Shown: positions 34,275 to 43,064 of the stretch, piece by piece
Position numbering within the stretch: the stretch's first letter is position 1
Layout: every line of letters begins with the position of its first letter
Translations under genes and position numbers: made by a program
Assembly: GCF_947331435.1 (NCBI RefSeq)
Contig: NZ_CAMZOF010000001.1
Coordinates: forward strand, 1,550,001-1,614,000
Reading direction: 5' to 3'
Source: Pelagibius sp. Alg239-R121
GTDB taxonomy: Bacteria > Pseudomonadota > Alphaproteobacteria > Kiloniellales > Kiloniellaceae
Length of the DNA stretch: 64,000 nt
The notes under the pieces: generated by a model
The model's input: only the letters and a program-made list of their open reading frames with translations
Database searches by the model: none
Told to the model about the DNA's origin: nothing

Positions 34275-34659
34275 CCTTATTCCCCTCCGAATTTTTTTCT
34301 GCAGCGTTCAGCCAGACGAGCGTAGCGACCGTCCGGCGAACATCAAGCGCCCCTATGCTGCGTGTATCGACGGGAAAAAACAAGAAAGACGGTGCTTTTT
34401 TCGATTTGTTTCACGCTAAAGGAGAATTCTCCGCAGTTGATCCTCCGTGCATAGGATCATACAGAGCTGCGGCAGTTCGCCGCATCCGGCCACTTGCGGC
34501 GACACTTTGCCGCGATGCCGTTCTCTTGGCAGGCGGTCTCCGGTTTTGTAGTTTCCGCACGCATTAATTCCTTAATTCAACCTCAAGGCGCGGTTTAACC
34601 CTTTCCAGCTCTGAGTTTCAGCGGAAAAACCACACAGCGTTTTCAAGGAGCCGACGGAT
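34275..34659. other. Intergenic stretch without a supported gene
   Basis: Lies between the divergent FecR gene and the cbb3 locus. Open frames here look random. It holds the FecR promoter; the forward cbb3 promoter is further right. Confidence 0.45.
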
Positions 34660-34758
34660 ATGAACAATCATCAGCCTCGTCGCGGTTCAAGCCTTCAGGG
34701 CCGAGAAACCGGTCTTACGCGCAGGCGCCGGCTGCAACGCAAATCGACGCGGGTTTGA
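34660..34758 (+). CDS. Possible small basic ORF upstream of the cbb3 promoter
   Basis: 32 codons with AAGGAG nine bases before the ATG. The product would be very basic (nine Arg, one Lys; TRRRRLQRKSTRV at the end) and has no membrane segment. Its TGA lies inside the first half-site of the FNR box, so FNR binding and this reading frame touch. I recognise no family; it could be a real small protein or a chance frame. Confidence 0.35.
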   Translation: MNNHQPRRGSSLQGRETGLTRRRRLQRKSTRV

Positions 34759-34768
34759 TTTATGTCAA
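34755..34768 (+). promoter_or_regulatory. FNR/FixK box of the cbb3 operon
   Basis: TTGATTTATGTCAA (TTGAT-N4-GTCAA). A -10-like TAGAAA begins at 34791, 22 bases after the box, which is the spacing of class II FNR promoters and predicts transcription from about 34803. Confidence 0.9.
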
Positions 34769-34802
34769 TGGGTGCCTGCCATCACCCCTGTAGAAAGAAT
34801 GC

Positions 34803-34862
34803 ATCTCTCACCTCCTTGTACCAGAGGCGCCGGTAGCACCCGTCACCTCTGGTGCTTTTTTT
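34803..34862 (+). ncRNA. Candidate FNR-driven leader RNA / small RNA before ccoN
   Basis: From the predicted start at about 34803 the transcript would run through CACCUCCUUG (34809-34818), which is complementary to Shine-Dalgarno sequences, and then form a ten-pair stem (34818-34827 with 34846-34855, one G-U pair) directly followed by seven U residues. That is a complete intrinsic terminator, so a stable RNA of about 60 bases would be made and ccoN would need read-through or a second start. The terminator lies 22 bases before the ccoN ATG. Confidence 0.5.
34818..34862 (+). terminator. Intrinsic terminator inside the ccoN leader
   Basis: GTACCAGAGG (34818-34827) pairs with CCTCTGGTGC (34846-34855); the 18-base loop can form an inner GGT/ACC hairpin; TTTTTTT follows at 34856-34862. 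Confidence 0.75.
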
Positions 34863-34884
34863 GTTTGTTATCCCGGGGGAACCG

Positions 34885-36573
34885 ATGAACCCTTCCCAAC
34901 AAAGCCTTCAGGTGCATCCGACGACGTATCTCGTCGGCGTTGCCCTTGCCGTCGGCTCAATGATCGGCCTTCTGCTCATGGCGAAAGCCGCAGATCCGGT
35001 CATGGCGTTCCACGGCTTGGTTTTTTTGCTCGCTTGTGTTTCCGGTGTCTTTTTGCTGATCCATCGGCACTACAATGGTGCCAACACGCGCGCGGTCAGC
35101 TGGTCCGGGGCGGATGCGACGGGGGTCGAGTACAACGATGGGGTGGTCAAAGCCGGCGTAATCGCCTCGGCTTTCTGGGGTGTTGTCGGGTTTCTGGTGG
35201 GATTGATCATCGCACTTCAGCTGGCGTTTCCGGAGCTTAATCTGGATCTGCCCTGGACGACCTTCGGGCGACTGCGCCCGGTACATACTTCAGCCGTTAT
35301 TTTTGCCTTTGGCGGCAACGTTCTGATCGCGACTTCGTTCTATGTGGTGCAACGGACCTGCCGCGCGCGGCTCGCGGGCGAGGTGGCGCCCTGGTTTGTT
35401 TTCTGGGGCTATCAGCTTTTTATCGTGATCGCGGCAAGCGGATACGTTCTCGGCGTTACGCAGTCGAAGGAATACGCCGAGCCGGAATGGTATGCCGACC
35501 TCTGGCTGACTTTCGTCTGGGTGGTTTATCTGCTGGTGTTCCTCGGGACCATCTGGCGCCGCAAGGAACCGCACATTTACGTGGCCAACTGGTTCTACCT
35601 TGCCTTCATCGTCACCATCGCGATGCTGCACATCGTCAACAACCTCTCCCTGCCGGTCTCGCTTTCAGGCACCAAGAGCTACGCGCTCTTTGCCGGGGTA
35701 CAGGATGCCTTGACCCAGTGGTGGTACGGACACAACGCGGTCGGCTTTTTTCTGACCGCCGGGTTCCTCGGCATTATGTATTACTTCGTGCCGAAACGCG
35801 CAGAGCGGCCGGTCTACTCCTACCGGCTGTCGATCATTCACTTCTGGTCACTGATCTTTCTCTACATCTGGGCTGGTCCGCATCATCTGCACTATACGGC
35901 TCTGCCGGACTGGGCGCAGACACTGGGCATGACCTTCTCGATCATGCTTTGGATGCCGTCCTGGGGCGGGATGATCAACGGTCTGATGACCCTCTCCGGC
36001 GCTTGGGACAAGCTGCGCACCGATCCGGTTCTGCGCATGCTGGTGGTCTCCGTAGCCTTTTACGGCATGAGTACCTTCGAAGGGCCCGTCATGTCGATCA
36101 AGGCCGTGAATTCGCTTAGCCACTACACGGACTGGACGGTCGGTCACGTGCACTCCGGTGCATTGGGATGGGTCGCCTACGTCAGCTTTGGTGCCATGTA
36201 CCATCTGATGCCGATCTTGTGGAAGCGCCAGCGCCTCTACTCCCTGCAGCTGGTCTCGGTTCACTTCTGGATCTCAACCATCGGCATCGTGCTCTACATC
36301 ACGGCCATGTGGGTTTCCGGCATTTTGCAGGGCCTTATGTGGCGGGCCTACGACAGCCTTGGGTTCCTTGAATATTCCTTCGTGGAAACCGTCGAGGCCA
36401 TGCACCCCTTCTATGTCATCCGTGCCGGTGGCGGTGCGCTCTTCCTCTTTGGCGCGCTGATCATGGTCTACAACCTATGGCGGACCGCCCGTGGTGACCT
36501 GCGTGACGAAAAAGCGCAGATCACAGCATCGCGTCCTGCAGCCGGCCGGCCGGCTGTGGCACCTGCAGAATAA
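34885..36573 (+). CDS. ccoN: cbb3-type cytochrome c oxidase subunit I
   Basis: 562 residues from the ATG at 34885, with GGGGGA six bases upstream; an upstream frame to 34852 runs through the terminator and is not used. Catalytic subunit with heme b and the heme b3-CuB site, about 12-14 helices. Heme- and copper-binding histidines are in [43 protein letters not shown] and [16 protein letters not shown]. The enzyme reduces O2 with very high affinity and pumps protons. First gene of ccoNOQP; the FNR box and leader terminator precede it. Confidence 0.97.
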   Translation: MNPSQQSLQVHPTTYLVGVALAVGSMIGLLLMAKAADPVMAFHGLVFLLACVSGVFLLIHRHYNGANTRAVSWSGADATGVEYNDGVVKAGVIASAFWGVVGFLVGLIIALQLAFPELNLDLPWTTFGRLRPVHTSAVIFAFGGNVLIATSFYVVQRTCRARLAGEVAPWFVFWGYQLFIVIAASGYVLGVTQSKEYAEPEWYADLWLTFVWVVYLLVFLGTIWRRKEPHIYVANWFYLAFIVTIAMLHIVNNLSLPVSLSGTKSYALFAGVQDALTQWWYGHNAVGFFLTAGFLGIMYYFVPKRAERPVYSYRLSIIHFWSLIFLYIWAGPHHLHYTALPDWAQTLGMTFSIMLWMPSWGGMINGLMTLSGAWDKLRTDPVLRMLVVSVAFYGMSTFEGPVMSIKAVNSLSHYTDWTVGHVHSGALGWVAYVSFGAMYHLMPILWKRQRLYSLQLVSVHFWISTIGIVLYITAMWVSGILQGLMWRAYDSLGFLEYSFVETVEAMHPFYVIRAGGGALFLFGALIMVYNLWRTARGDLRDEKAQITASRPAAGRPAVAPAE

Positions 36574-36602
36574 ATCGGCAGTGGGAAAATTCGGAGTTCA
36601 TT

Positions 36603-37331
36603 ATGTTAGCTAAGCATGAAATCGTCGAAAAGAACTCGACCCTGCTGCTGGTCCTCATTCTGATCGTGGTGTCCATCGGTGGATTGATCGAGATCGCGCC
36701 GCTGTTCTACCTCGAAAGTACGATCGAAAAGGTCAAGGGCATGCGCCCCTACACGCCGTTGGAGCTGGTGGGCCGAAACATCTATATCCGCGAAGGCTGT
36801 TACAACTGCCATAGCCAGATGATTCGTCCACTGCGCGACGAGGCCGAACGCTATGGCCATTACAGCCTGGCAGCGGAAAGCATGTACGATCATCCCTTCC
36901 AATGGGGCTCGAAACGCACCGGACCGGATCTGGCACGGGTCGGCGGGCGCTATTCCAACGAGTGGCATGTCGCGCATATGATCAACCCCCGTTCGATCGT
37001 ACCTGAATCGATCATGCCCGGTTACCCGCATCTGGCGACGACGCCTGTCAAAACCGACGACATTGCGGGCCACTTGCAGGCCAACAGTGGCGTTGGCGTG
37101 CCCTATGACGAGGGGATGATCGACGCCGCCTATGTCGATCTGATGGCTCAAAGTGATCCGGATGCTGACGGCGTCGACGATCTGGTGGCCCGTTATCCAA
37201 AAGCGGTTGTTGCCGATTTCGATGGCAACCCGGCCTTCGTGTCCGAATTGGATGCCATGGTGGCTTACCTTCAGATGCTGGGGACTCTGGTCGATTTCGA
37301 CAGCTACCAGCCCGAAGAAAACCTGCGCTGA
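36603..37331 (+). CDS. ccoO: cbb3-type cytochrome c oxidase subunit II
   Basis: 242 residues. One N-terminal membrane helix (about 13-35) and a periplasmic monoheme cytochrome c domain with C66-Y-N-C69-H70 ([14 protein letters not shown]) and a Met ligand in SIMPGYPHL. It carries electrons from CcoP to the CcoN active site and is needed for stable assembly. A 29-base gap separates it from ccoN. Confidence 0.97.
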   Translation: MLAKHEIVEKNSTLLLVLILIVVSIGGLIEIAPLFYLESTIEKVKGMRPYTPLELVGRNIYIREGCYNCHSQMIRPLRDEAERYGHYSLAAESMYDHPFQWGSKRTGPDLARVGGRYSNEWHVAHMINPRSIVPESIMPGYPHLATTPVKTDDIAGHLQANSGVGVPYDEGMIDAAYVDLMAQSDPDADGVDDLVARYPKAVVADFDGNPAFVSELDAMVAYLQMLGTLVDFDSYQPEENLR

Positions 37332-37342
37332 GGAACAACGTC

Positions 37343-37492
37343 ATGTCTTACCAGGATGTGCTCTATGCGAGCGAGACCTACGGTCTGCTTTATTTGATGG
37401 CGATGTTTGCCGCGGTGCTGGTCTACGCGTTTTGGCCACGCAATAGGAAGAAGTTTGAGAAGGCGGCCCGCATGCCGTTGGAGGAGGATTGA
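37343..37492 (+). CDS. ccoQ: cbb3-type oxidase small subunit CcoQ
   Basis: 49 residues, one membrane helix (TYGLLYLMAMFAAVLVYAFWP) followed by the basic tail NRKKFEKAARMPLEED, the usual CcoQ pattern. It stabilises the complex, chiefly the contact with CcoP. It starts 11 bases after ccoO and its last bases contain the GGAGGAGG ribosome site of ccoP. Confidence 0.95.
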   Translation: MSYQDVLYASETYGLLYLMAMFAAVLVYAFWPRNRKKFEKAARMPLEED

Positions 37493-37494
37493 AC

Positions 37495-38364
37495 ATGGCC
37501 AAGATCAAGGAAACCGATGCCGTTACCGGGGTCGATACGACCGGTCATGAGTGGGACGGCATCAAGGAACTGAACAATCCTCTCCCACGCTGGTGGCTCT
37601 GGACTTTCTATGTCTGCTGCATCTGGTCGGTCGGTTACTGGCTGGTGATGCCGGCCTGGCCCTTAATTTCGGACCACACAAAAGGTTTTCTCGGCTATTC
37701 CAGCCGGGCGGGCCTGAGCAAACAGATCGAGACCGCGCAGGCGCGCCAGGGCGTTTACCTGGAGCGCATTGCGGCGGCGGATCTTGAAGAAATACCGCAG
37801 GATGCGGAACTGCTGGAATTTGCGCTGGCGGGCGGTCGCTCCGCCTTTGCAGTCAACTGTTCCCAGTGCCACGGCCAGGGCGCGGCAGGTTCGGCAGGCT
37901 ATCCCAATCTCAACGATGACGATTGGATCTGGGGCGGCAGCCTGGAAGCGATCCATGAGACCGTGTTGTATGGGATTCGTTCGGACCACGACGATACGCG
38001 GATCAACGATATGCCTGCCTTTCAGGCTGACGAGCTTTTGAGCCGGGAAGAAATCAGCGATACGGCCGAATACGTTCTCTCGCTCTCGAGCGATCGTGGG
38101 GATGCGGGCGCGGTTGCGCGCGGCGAAGAGATCTACGTAGAAAACTGCGTCGCCTGTCACCAGGAAGCGGGTGCGGGGGATCAGGATCTTGGGGCGCCGA
38201 ATCTTTCCGACAGTCTTTGGCTGTACGGCGGTGACAAGGCGTCGGTGATCGCCAGCATCAATACCGGCCGTGGTGGCGTGATGCCGGCCTGGAATGCGCG
38301 TCTGGACCCGGTCACAATCAAGCAACTGGCGGTTTACGTCCATTCGCTCGGTGGCGGCGAGTAG
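37495..38364 (+). CDS. ccoP: cbb3-type cytochrome c oxidase subunit III (diheme)
   Basis: 289 residues from the ATG at 37495; a TTG six bases upstream is less likely because GGAGGAGG then lies too close. Start TTGHEWDGIKELNNPLPRWWLWTFY is the FixP hallmark, with one long membrane helix (about 36-60). Two cytochrome c domains follow: C122-S-Q-C125-H126 and C218-V-A-C221-H222, with Met ligands in DMPAF and VMPAW. It accepts electrons from soluble or membrane cytochrome c. Confidence 0.97.
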   Translation: MAKIKETDAVTGVDTTGHEWDGIKELNNPLPRWWLWTFYVCCIWSVGYWLVMPAWPLISDHTKGFLGYSSRAGLSKQIETAQARQGVYLERIAAADLEEIPQDAELLEFALAGGRSAFAVNCSQCHGQGAAGSAGYPNLNDDDWIWGGSLEAIHETVLYGIRSDHDDTRINDMPAFQADELLSREEISDTAEYVLSLSSDRGDAGAVARGEEIYVENCVACHQEAGAGDQDLGAPNLSDSLWLYGGDKASVIASINTGRGGVMPAWNARLDPVTIKQLAVYVHSLGGGE

Positions 38365-38415
38365 AACGCGGTTCCTGTAATGAGCCCTGCCGATAAGATA
38401 GGGGCAAGTGAGTAG

Positions 38416-39894
38416 ATGTTGGAAACAGCGAGACAACAGGCCTACGACGGTGGGGACGGTGTCGAGCGCAGTGAAGCTTCGGCCGTTAACAAGGCCGAGC
38501 ACCGTTCGCTGTACAAAAAGCGGGAAAAAATCTATCCAAAGAAGGTGTCGGGTACCTACCGCCGCCTGAAGTGGGTAATCCTCGTGTTAACGTTGGCGGT
38601 CTACTATCTGGCACCCTGGATTCGCTGGGACCGCGGGCCCAGCCTGCCGGATCAGGCCATCCTGATCGACATACCCGCGCGACGCTTCTACTTCTTCTTC
38701 ATCGAGATCTGGCCTCAGGAGGTCTATTACCTGACCGGACTTCTGATTCTGGCCGCACTCGCTCTGTTTCTCGTTACAACCCTGGCCGGGCGGGTCTGGT
38801 GCGGCTACAGCTGCCCGCAGACCGTTTGGACGGATCTCTTCGTCGCGGTTGAGCGTTTCATCGAAGGCGACCGCAGTGCCCAGATGCGCCTCGACGCTTC
38901 ACCCTGGAAGGCCGCCAAGCTCGGCAAGAAAGCCCTCAAGCACGTCGCGTGGCTGTTGATCGCGGCGGCGACCGGCGGTGCCTGGGTCTTCTATTTCGCC
39001 GACGCCCCGACGATTTTAGTCGACGTCTTCACACTTGACGCACCACCCGTGGCTTACATCACCATCGCTGTGTTGACCGGGTCGACCTACCTTTTCGGCG
39101 GACATGCGCGCGAACAGGTCTGTACCTATATGTGTCCTTGGCCGCGGATTCAGGCGGCGATGCTAGATGAAGATTCTCTGACCGTTACCTACCGAGATTT
39201 TCGCGGTGAGCCTCGGGGCCCGCGGCGCAAGAATAAGCCGACGGAACACCTGGGCGATTGCATCGACTGCAATCAGTGCGTGGCGGTCTGTCCGATGGGT
39301 ATCGATATCCGGGATGGCCAGCAGCTCGAATGCATCACCTGTGCGCTTTGCATAGACGCCTGCGATAATGTAATGGACCGGGTAGGCCTGCCACAGGGGC
39401 TGATCGCCTACGACACACTTTCCAACGTCGATCAGCGCGCCCACGGCGGCAAGACCCGCGTCCGCCTGTTGCGTCCGCGCAGCCTGCTTTATATTGGCAT
39501 TATTTTACTGGTTGGCGTCATCATGCTGATCTCGCTGATCAGCCGCTCGGCAGTCGATATTAATGTTCTGCGCGATCGCAATCCGCTGTTCGTGACACTT
39601 TCGGACGGTTCGATCCGAAACGGCTATACCGTGAAAATTCTCAACAAGGATCACAGCGAGAAGCTGTTTCGGTTGTCGCTTCAGGACATGGCGGATGCCG
39701 GAATACAGGTCGTGGGGTCGGATCCTGCGGCGCTGACCGTTAAGTCCGACAGGCTGGCCAGTTTCCGTGTCTTCGTTACGCTTCCCAAATCTCAGATGAA
39801 CGACGAATCGCTTCCCTTTACCTTCGTGGTGACTGATCTGTCAGACGACAGCGAGACCCGTCACGACTCTGTCTTCCGGGGGCCCGGCAAATGA
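38416..39894 (+). CDS. ccoG: cbb3 oxidase accessory protein CcoG (ferredoxin-like, Cu reductase)
   Basis: 492 residues. About five membrane helices and two 4Fe-4S motifs of the ferredoxin type, CIDCNQCVAVCP and CITCALCIDACD (about residues 280-320), plus GRVWCGYSCPQTVWTD and YMCPWPRIQ in the membrane part. CcoG reduces Cu2+ to Cu+ for delivery to the oxidase. The C-terminal 140 residues form an Ig-like periplasmic domain. The stop overlaps the start of ccoH. Confidence 0.95.
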   Translation: MLETARQQAYDGGDGVERSEASAVNKAEHRSLYKKREKIYPKKVSGTYRRLKWVILVLTLAVYYLAPWIRWDRGPSLPDQAILIDIPARRFYFFFIEIWPQEVYYLTGLLILAALALFLVTTLAGRVWCGYSCPQTVWTDLFVAVERFIEGDRSAQMRLDASPWKAAKLGKKALKHVAWLLIAAATGGAWVFYFADAPTILVDVFTLDAPPVAYITIAVLTGSTYLFGGHAREQVCTYMCPWPRIQAAMLDEDSLTVTYRDFRGEPRGPRRKNKPTEHLGDCIDCNQCVAVCPMGIDIRDGQQLECITCALCIDACDNVMDRVGLPQGLIAYDTLSNVDQRAHGGKTRVRLLRPRSLLYIGIILLVGVIMLISLISRSAVDINVLRDRNPLFVTLSDGSIRNGYTVKILNKDHSEKLFRLSLQDMADAGIQVVGSDPAALTVKSDRLASFRVFVTLPKSQMNDESLPFTFVVTDLSDDSETRHDSVFRGPGK

Positions 39895-40469
39895 AGCTGA
39901 CCATGCCGCAAACCCTGAACGGCTACCACGTCTTTGCTGCGTTCTGCGTGTTCTTCGTCATTGTGATCGGTGTGAACCTGGCGATGGTGTTCCTTGCGCT
40001 GGACAGTTGGAGCGGACTGAGCACCGACGACGCTTATCAGAGAGGTCTGCGGTATAACAAAACCCTGGAAGCCATGGCCCAGAAGGACGCTCTCGGTTGG
40101 CAGGATCGCTTGACCTTCACGCCAAGCTCATCGGGAAACCCATCAGGTGATGCCGACCGCGCCTCGAATGAAGCAGGTTGGGGACGTATCACATTGGAAA
40201 TGCGCGACCGGGAAGGCGAACTGCTGGAAGGGCTGATTGTGACGGGTCAGATCTGGCGGCCGACCAATGAGGGATTCGACCGACCGGTGTCGCTGCAGGC
40301 CGTTGGGGCCGGGCAATACACAGCCGATGTGGCGTTTCCCCTCAAGGGAAACTGGCTGGTGCGGCTGACGGCGCGGCGGGATCCAAACCGGCATGATCTC
40401 GCGGGGGCAGGACGTGACGAGCAGGCCGGTTTTGTTTTCGGCATCGAAAAGCGGATTGATGTGCCATGA
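39891..40469 (+). CDS. ccoH: FixH/CcoH family cbb3 assembly protein
   Basis: 192 residues, one N-terminal helix (GYHVFAAFCVFFVIVIGVNLAMVFLA) then a periplasmic beta-rich domain. YQRGLRYNKTLEAMAQKDALGWQ near residue 45 and VAFPLKGNWLVRLTARRD near the end are family blocks. It stays with the assembled oxidase and is required for its formation. It overlaps both neighbours by four bases (ATGA-type junctions), so ccoG, ccoH and ccoI are translated together. Confidence 0.93.
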   Translation: MKLTMPQTLNGYHVFAAFCVFFVIVIGVNLAMVFLALDSWSGLSTDDAYQRGLRYNKTLEAMAQKDALGWQDRLTFTPSSSGNPSGDADRASNEAGWGRITLEMRDREGELLEGLIVTGQIWRPTNEGFDRPVSLQAVGAGQYTADVAFPLKGNWLVRLTARRDPNRHDLAGAGRDEQAGFVFGIEKRIDVP

Positions 40470-42775
40470 GCGCGAGTCTGAATTGCTGCCCGCCGGTCGA
40501 ACTGGTGAACGAAGCCGATCGTTGCGAGCGGGCCGGGCTGCTTGCCACGGCCTGGTCTTATGCCCGAAGCCTGGAGGGCGACCGTTACGACCTGAGTCTA
40601 GGCGTGTCCAATCTGCATTGTCCGAGCTGTATAGATCAGATCGAAAGGGGACTCGCTGACCTGCCGGGACTCGAGCAGGCGCGGGTGAACCTGAGCACCC
40701 GGCGGCTGTTCCTGCGGTGGCGGGAAGAGTCCTCTTCGCTGGACGAGATCATCAGCAGGGTCACTGAGATGGGCTATCGGCTGGCGCCGATGGACAGTGA
40801 AAGCAGGCTGCAGGCGGGCGAACGCGAAGAGCGTGAACTGCTGCGTGCGGTTGCTCTTGCGGGATTTGCCGCCGCCAACGTCATGCTGTTGTCGGTTTCG
40901 GTCTGGAGCGGCCTGGTCTCGGATATGGGGCCGGCGACCCGCGCGCTGATGCACTGGGTCTCGGCGCTGATCGCGTTGCCGACGGTGGTTATCGCAGGCC
41001 GCCCGTTTTTCCGCTCTGCCCTTGCCGCCTTGCGTGGCGGCCGTTTGAATATGGATGTGCCGATTTCGCTGGCGGTAACTCTCGCGGCGGGCATGTCACT
41101 GTCGGAAACCATGCGCGGCGGTGAACATGTCTATTTCGACGCTGCCGTGACGCTGCTGTTTTTTCTCCTGATCGGCCGCTATCTGGATTTGCGCATTCGC
41201 GGTAAGGCGCGTTCGGCGGCCGAAAACCTTATGGCCATGCGGGCGGCAAGTGCGACGGTCATCGATCCGGACGGCCGGCAGCGCCGACTGGCTGCGGCTC
41301 AGGTCGAGCCCGGTATGATGGTGGCGGTGGCCGCGGGCGAACGCATTCCCGTCGACGGCACGGTAGTACAGGGCCGATCGGATGTGGATACGGCACTGGT
41401 AACAGGTGAGTCCCTGCCGCGTACCGTTGCCGAGGGAACCAGCGTTTTCGCCGGCACCTTGAATCTGAACGCGGCACTCAGAATCCGTGTAACTTCGACG
41501 GAAGATACGACACTTCTCGCTGAAATCGTGAATTTGATGGAAGCTGCCGAGCAGGGCCGGGCGCGCTATCAGCGGCTCGCGGACCGGGTCGCGCGTGCCT
41601 ATGCGCCGGTGGTGCATATTCTGTCGGCGGCCACCTTCCTGGGGTGGCTGTGGGTCGGCAGCCTCGACTGGCAATTGGCTCTGCTGACCGCCGTGGCTGT
41701 CTTGATCATCACCTGTCCCTGTGCGCTTGGCCTGGCAGTGCCTGCGGTTCAGGTTGCCGCGGTGGACCGTTTGCTGCGGCGGGGCATCCTGGTCAAGGCG
41801 GCTGATGGTCTGGAGCGTCTCGCACAGGCGGACGTGGCGGTCTTTGACAAAACCGGAACCCTGACCCTGGGACGCCCTGAACCGATCAATATAAAAGATA
41901 TCGCGCCCAACAGGCTGCAACTGGCGGCCGGCTTGGCCGCCGCCAGCAAACATCCGCTGGCCCGTGCGCTCTATCGGGCCGCCGAGGCGCAGGGTCCAGT
42001 TCCAGCCCTGACGCGGAGCGTCATCGAAACACCGGGCATGGGTTTGTCCACCGAGGTGAACGGATGCGAAGTCCGCCTGGGCAACCGGTCCTGGTGCGGG
42101 GTTGGAGAGCAGGCTGCAGAGGGTGCGGCGGGCAATGATCTTGCGATGGAACTCTGGCTGTCGGGTGGGGCAGAACCGCCGGTCTGTTTCCAGTTTAGGG
42201 ATGCCCTGAGGCCGGATGCGCTGCACACGATCACCGCGCTCAAGAAACACGGCCTCGGCATTGAGCTGCTGTCCGGCGACCGTTCGGGGCCGGTGGAACA
42301 GGTTGCCTGCAGCCTGGGGATCGAGACCTGGCATGCCGAATGCCGGCCCGACGCCAAGATCGCCCGATTGAAGGAGTTATCGGCGCAGGGCAAGCGCGTG
42401 CTTATGGTCGGCGACGGCCTGAACGATGCGCCGGCCCTGGCCGAGGCCTTCGTTTCCGTTTCACCTGCCGATGCCTCTGAAGTCAGCCAGACCGCGGCAG
42501 ACCTGATCTTTCAGGGAGAGAGTCTGGATGCCCTGGTCGAAGCCCAGCAGGTTGCAGTTTCCGCACGCGGGCTGGTGTTGCAGAATTTCGCCCTGGCTTT
42601 TCTATACAATGCGATTGCGGTGCCTTTCGCCATGGCGGGCATGGTGACGCCTCTCGTCGCCGCCGTGGCCATGTCGGCATCCTCCATTGTCGTCACGGTC
42701 AACTCTCTGCGGCTCTACGCGATGAAGCGGCGGTTGATGACCGACGGCACGGACGCTAAGCTTTCGGGGCTATGA
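40466..42775 (+). CDS. ccoI: Copper-exporting P1B-type ATPase for cbb3 assembly
   Basis: 769 residues. A heavy-metal-associated domain with C52-P-S-C55 is followed by eight membrane helices with the transport motif C417-P-C419 (TCPCALGLAVP), phosphorylation site D461 in DKTGTLT, and the hinge VGDGLNDAPAL. It belongs to the CtpA/FixI subclass that moves Cu+ slowly to the periplasm for the CuB centre rather than for detoxification. The extra N-terminal cysteines (LNCCPPVELVNEADRC) are typical of this subclass. Confidence 0.95.
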   Translation: MSASLNCCPPVELVNEADRCERAGLLATAWSYARSLEGDRYDLSLGVSNLHCPSCIDQIERGLADLPGLEQARVNLSTRRLFLRWREESSSLDEIISRVTEMGYRLAPMDSESRLQAGEREERELLRAVALAGFAAANVMLLSVSVWSGLVSDMGPATRALMHWVSALIALPTVVIAGRPFFRSALAALRGGRLNMDVPISLAVTLAAGMSLSETMRGGEHVYFDAAVTLLFFLLIGRYLDLRIRGKARSAAENLMAMRAASATVIDPDGRQRRLAAAQVEPGMMVAVAAGERIPVDGTVVQGRSDVDTALVTGESLPRTVAEGTSVFAGTLNLNAALRIRVTSTEDTTLLAEIVNLMEAAEQGRARYQRLADRVARAYAPVVHILSAATFLGWLWVGSLDWQLALLTAVAVLIITCPCALGLAVPAVQVAAVDRLLRRGILVKAADGLERLAQADVAVFDKTGTLTLGRPEPINIKDIAPNRLQLAAGLAAASKHPLARALYRAAEAQGPVPALTRSVIETPGMGLSTEVNGCEVRLGNRSWCGVGEQAAEGAAGNDLAMELWLSGGAEPPVCFQFRDALRPDALHTITALKKHGLGIELLSGDRSGPVEQVACSLGIETWHAECRPDAKIARLKELSAQGKRVLMVGDGLNDAPALAEAFVSVSPADASEVSQTAADLIFQGESLDALVEAQQVAVSARGLVLQNFALAFLYNAIAVPFAMAGMVTPLVAAVAMSASSIVVTVNSLRLYAMKRRLMTDGTDAKLSGL

Positions 42776-42815
42776 AGGCTGATGGGCATCCGTGACTGCT
42801 TCAATCGGGAATGAC

Positions 42816-42851
42816 CGAGCTCACATGAATCAATCGAGCTCACATGAATCA
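42816..42851. repeat. Short direct repeat before ccoS
   Basis: CGAGCTCACATGAATCA occurs at 42816-42832 and again at 42835-42851, a period of 19 bases. It lies between the ccoI stop and the ccoS start and duplicates an ATG-containing segment; its role is unclear. Confidence 0.7.
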
Positions 42852-42868
42852 GCGGAAGGGATAGCGCG

Positions 42869-43039
42869 ATGACTGCCCTTGTCTATTTGATCCCCGCCGC
42901 CTTGTTTTTGGGGTTGCTGGGGGTCGCGGCCTTTTTCTGGTCGCTTAAGTCCGGACAGTTCGATGATCTGGACGGCGCAGCTCATCGCATTCTGTTCGAC
43001 GACGAGGACGTCAAACCGGACCAACGCAAAGACGGCTGA
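42869..43039 (+). CDS. ccoS: cbb3 oxidase maturation protein CcoS
   Basis: 56 residues, one membrane helix (YLIPAALFLGLLGVAAFFWSL) followed by KSGQFDDLDGAAHRILFDDE, the strict family hallmark. It is needed for insertion of the redox cofactors into CcoN. GGAAGGG lies before the ATG. Last gene of the cbb3 assembly cluster; the reverse DUF2189 gene ends 25 bases later. Confidence 0.95.
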   Translation: MTALVYLIPAALFLGLLGVAAFFWSLKSGQFDDLDGAAHRILFDDEDVKPDQRKDG

Positions 43040-43064
43040 AAAGCCCTCGGCTTTTAATCAGACC

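Noticed and set aside
41096-42334. Long minus-strand open frame opposite ccoI
   Set aside because: Antisense shadow of the ATPase; composition is rich in Arg, Gln and His as expected for a shadow.
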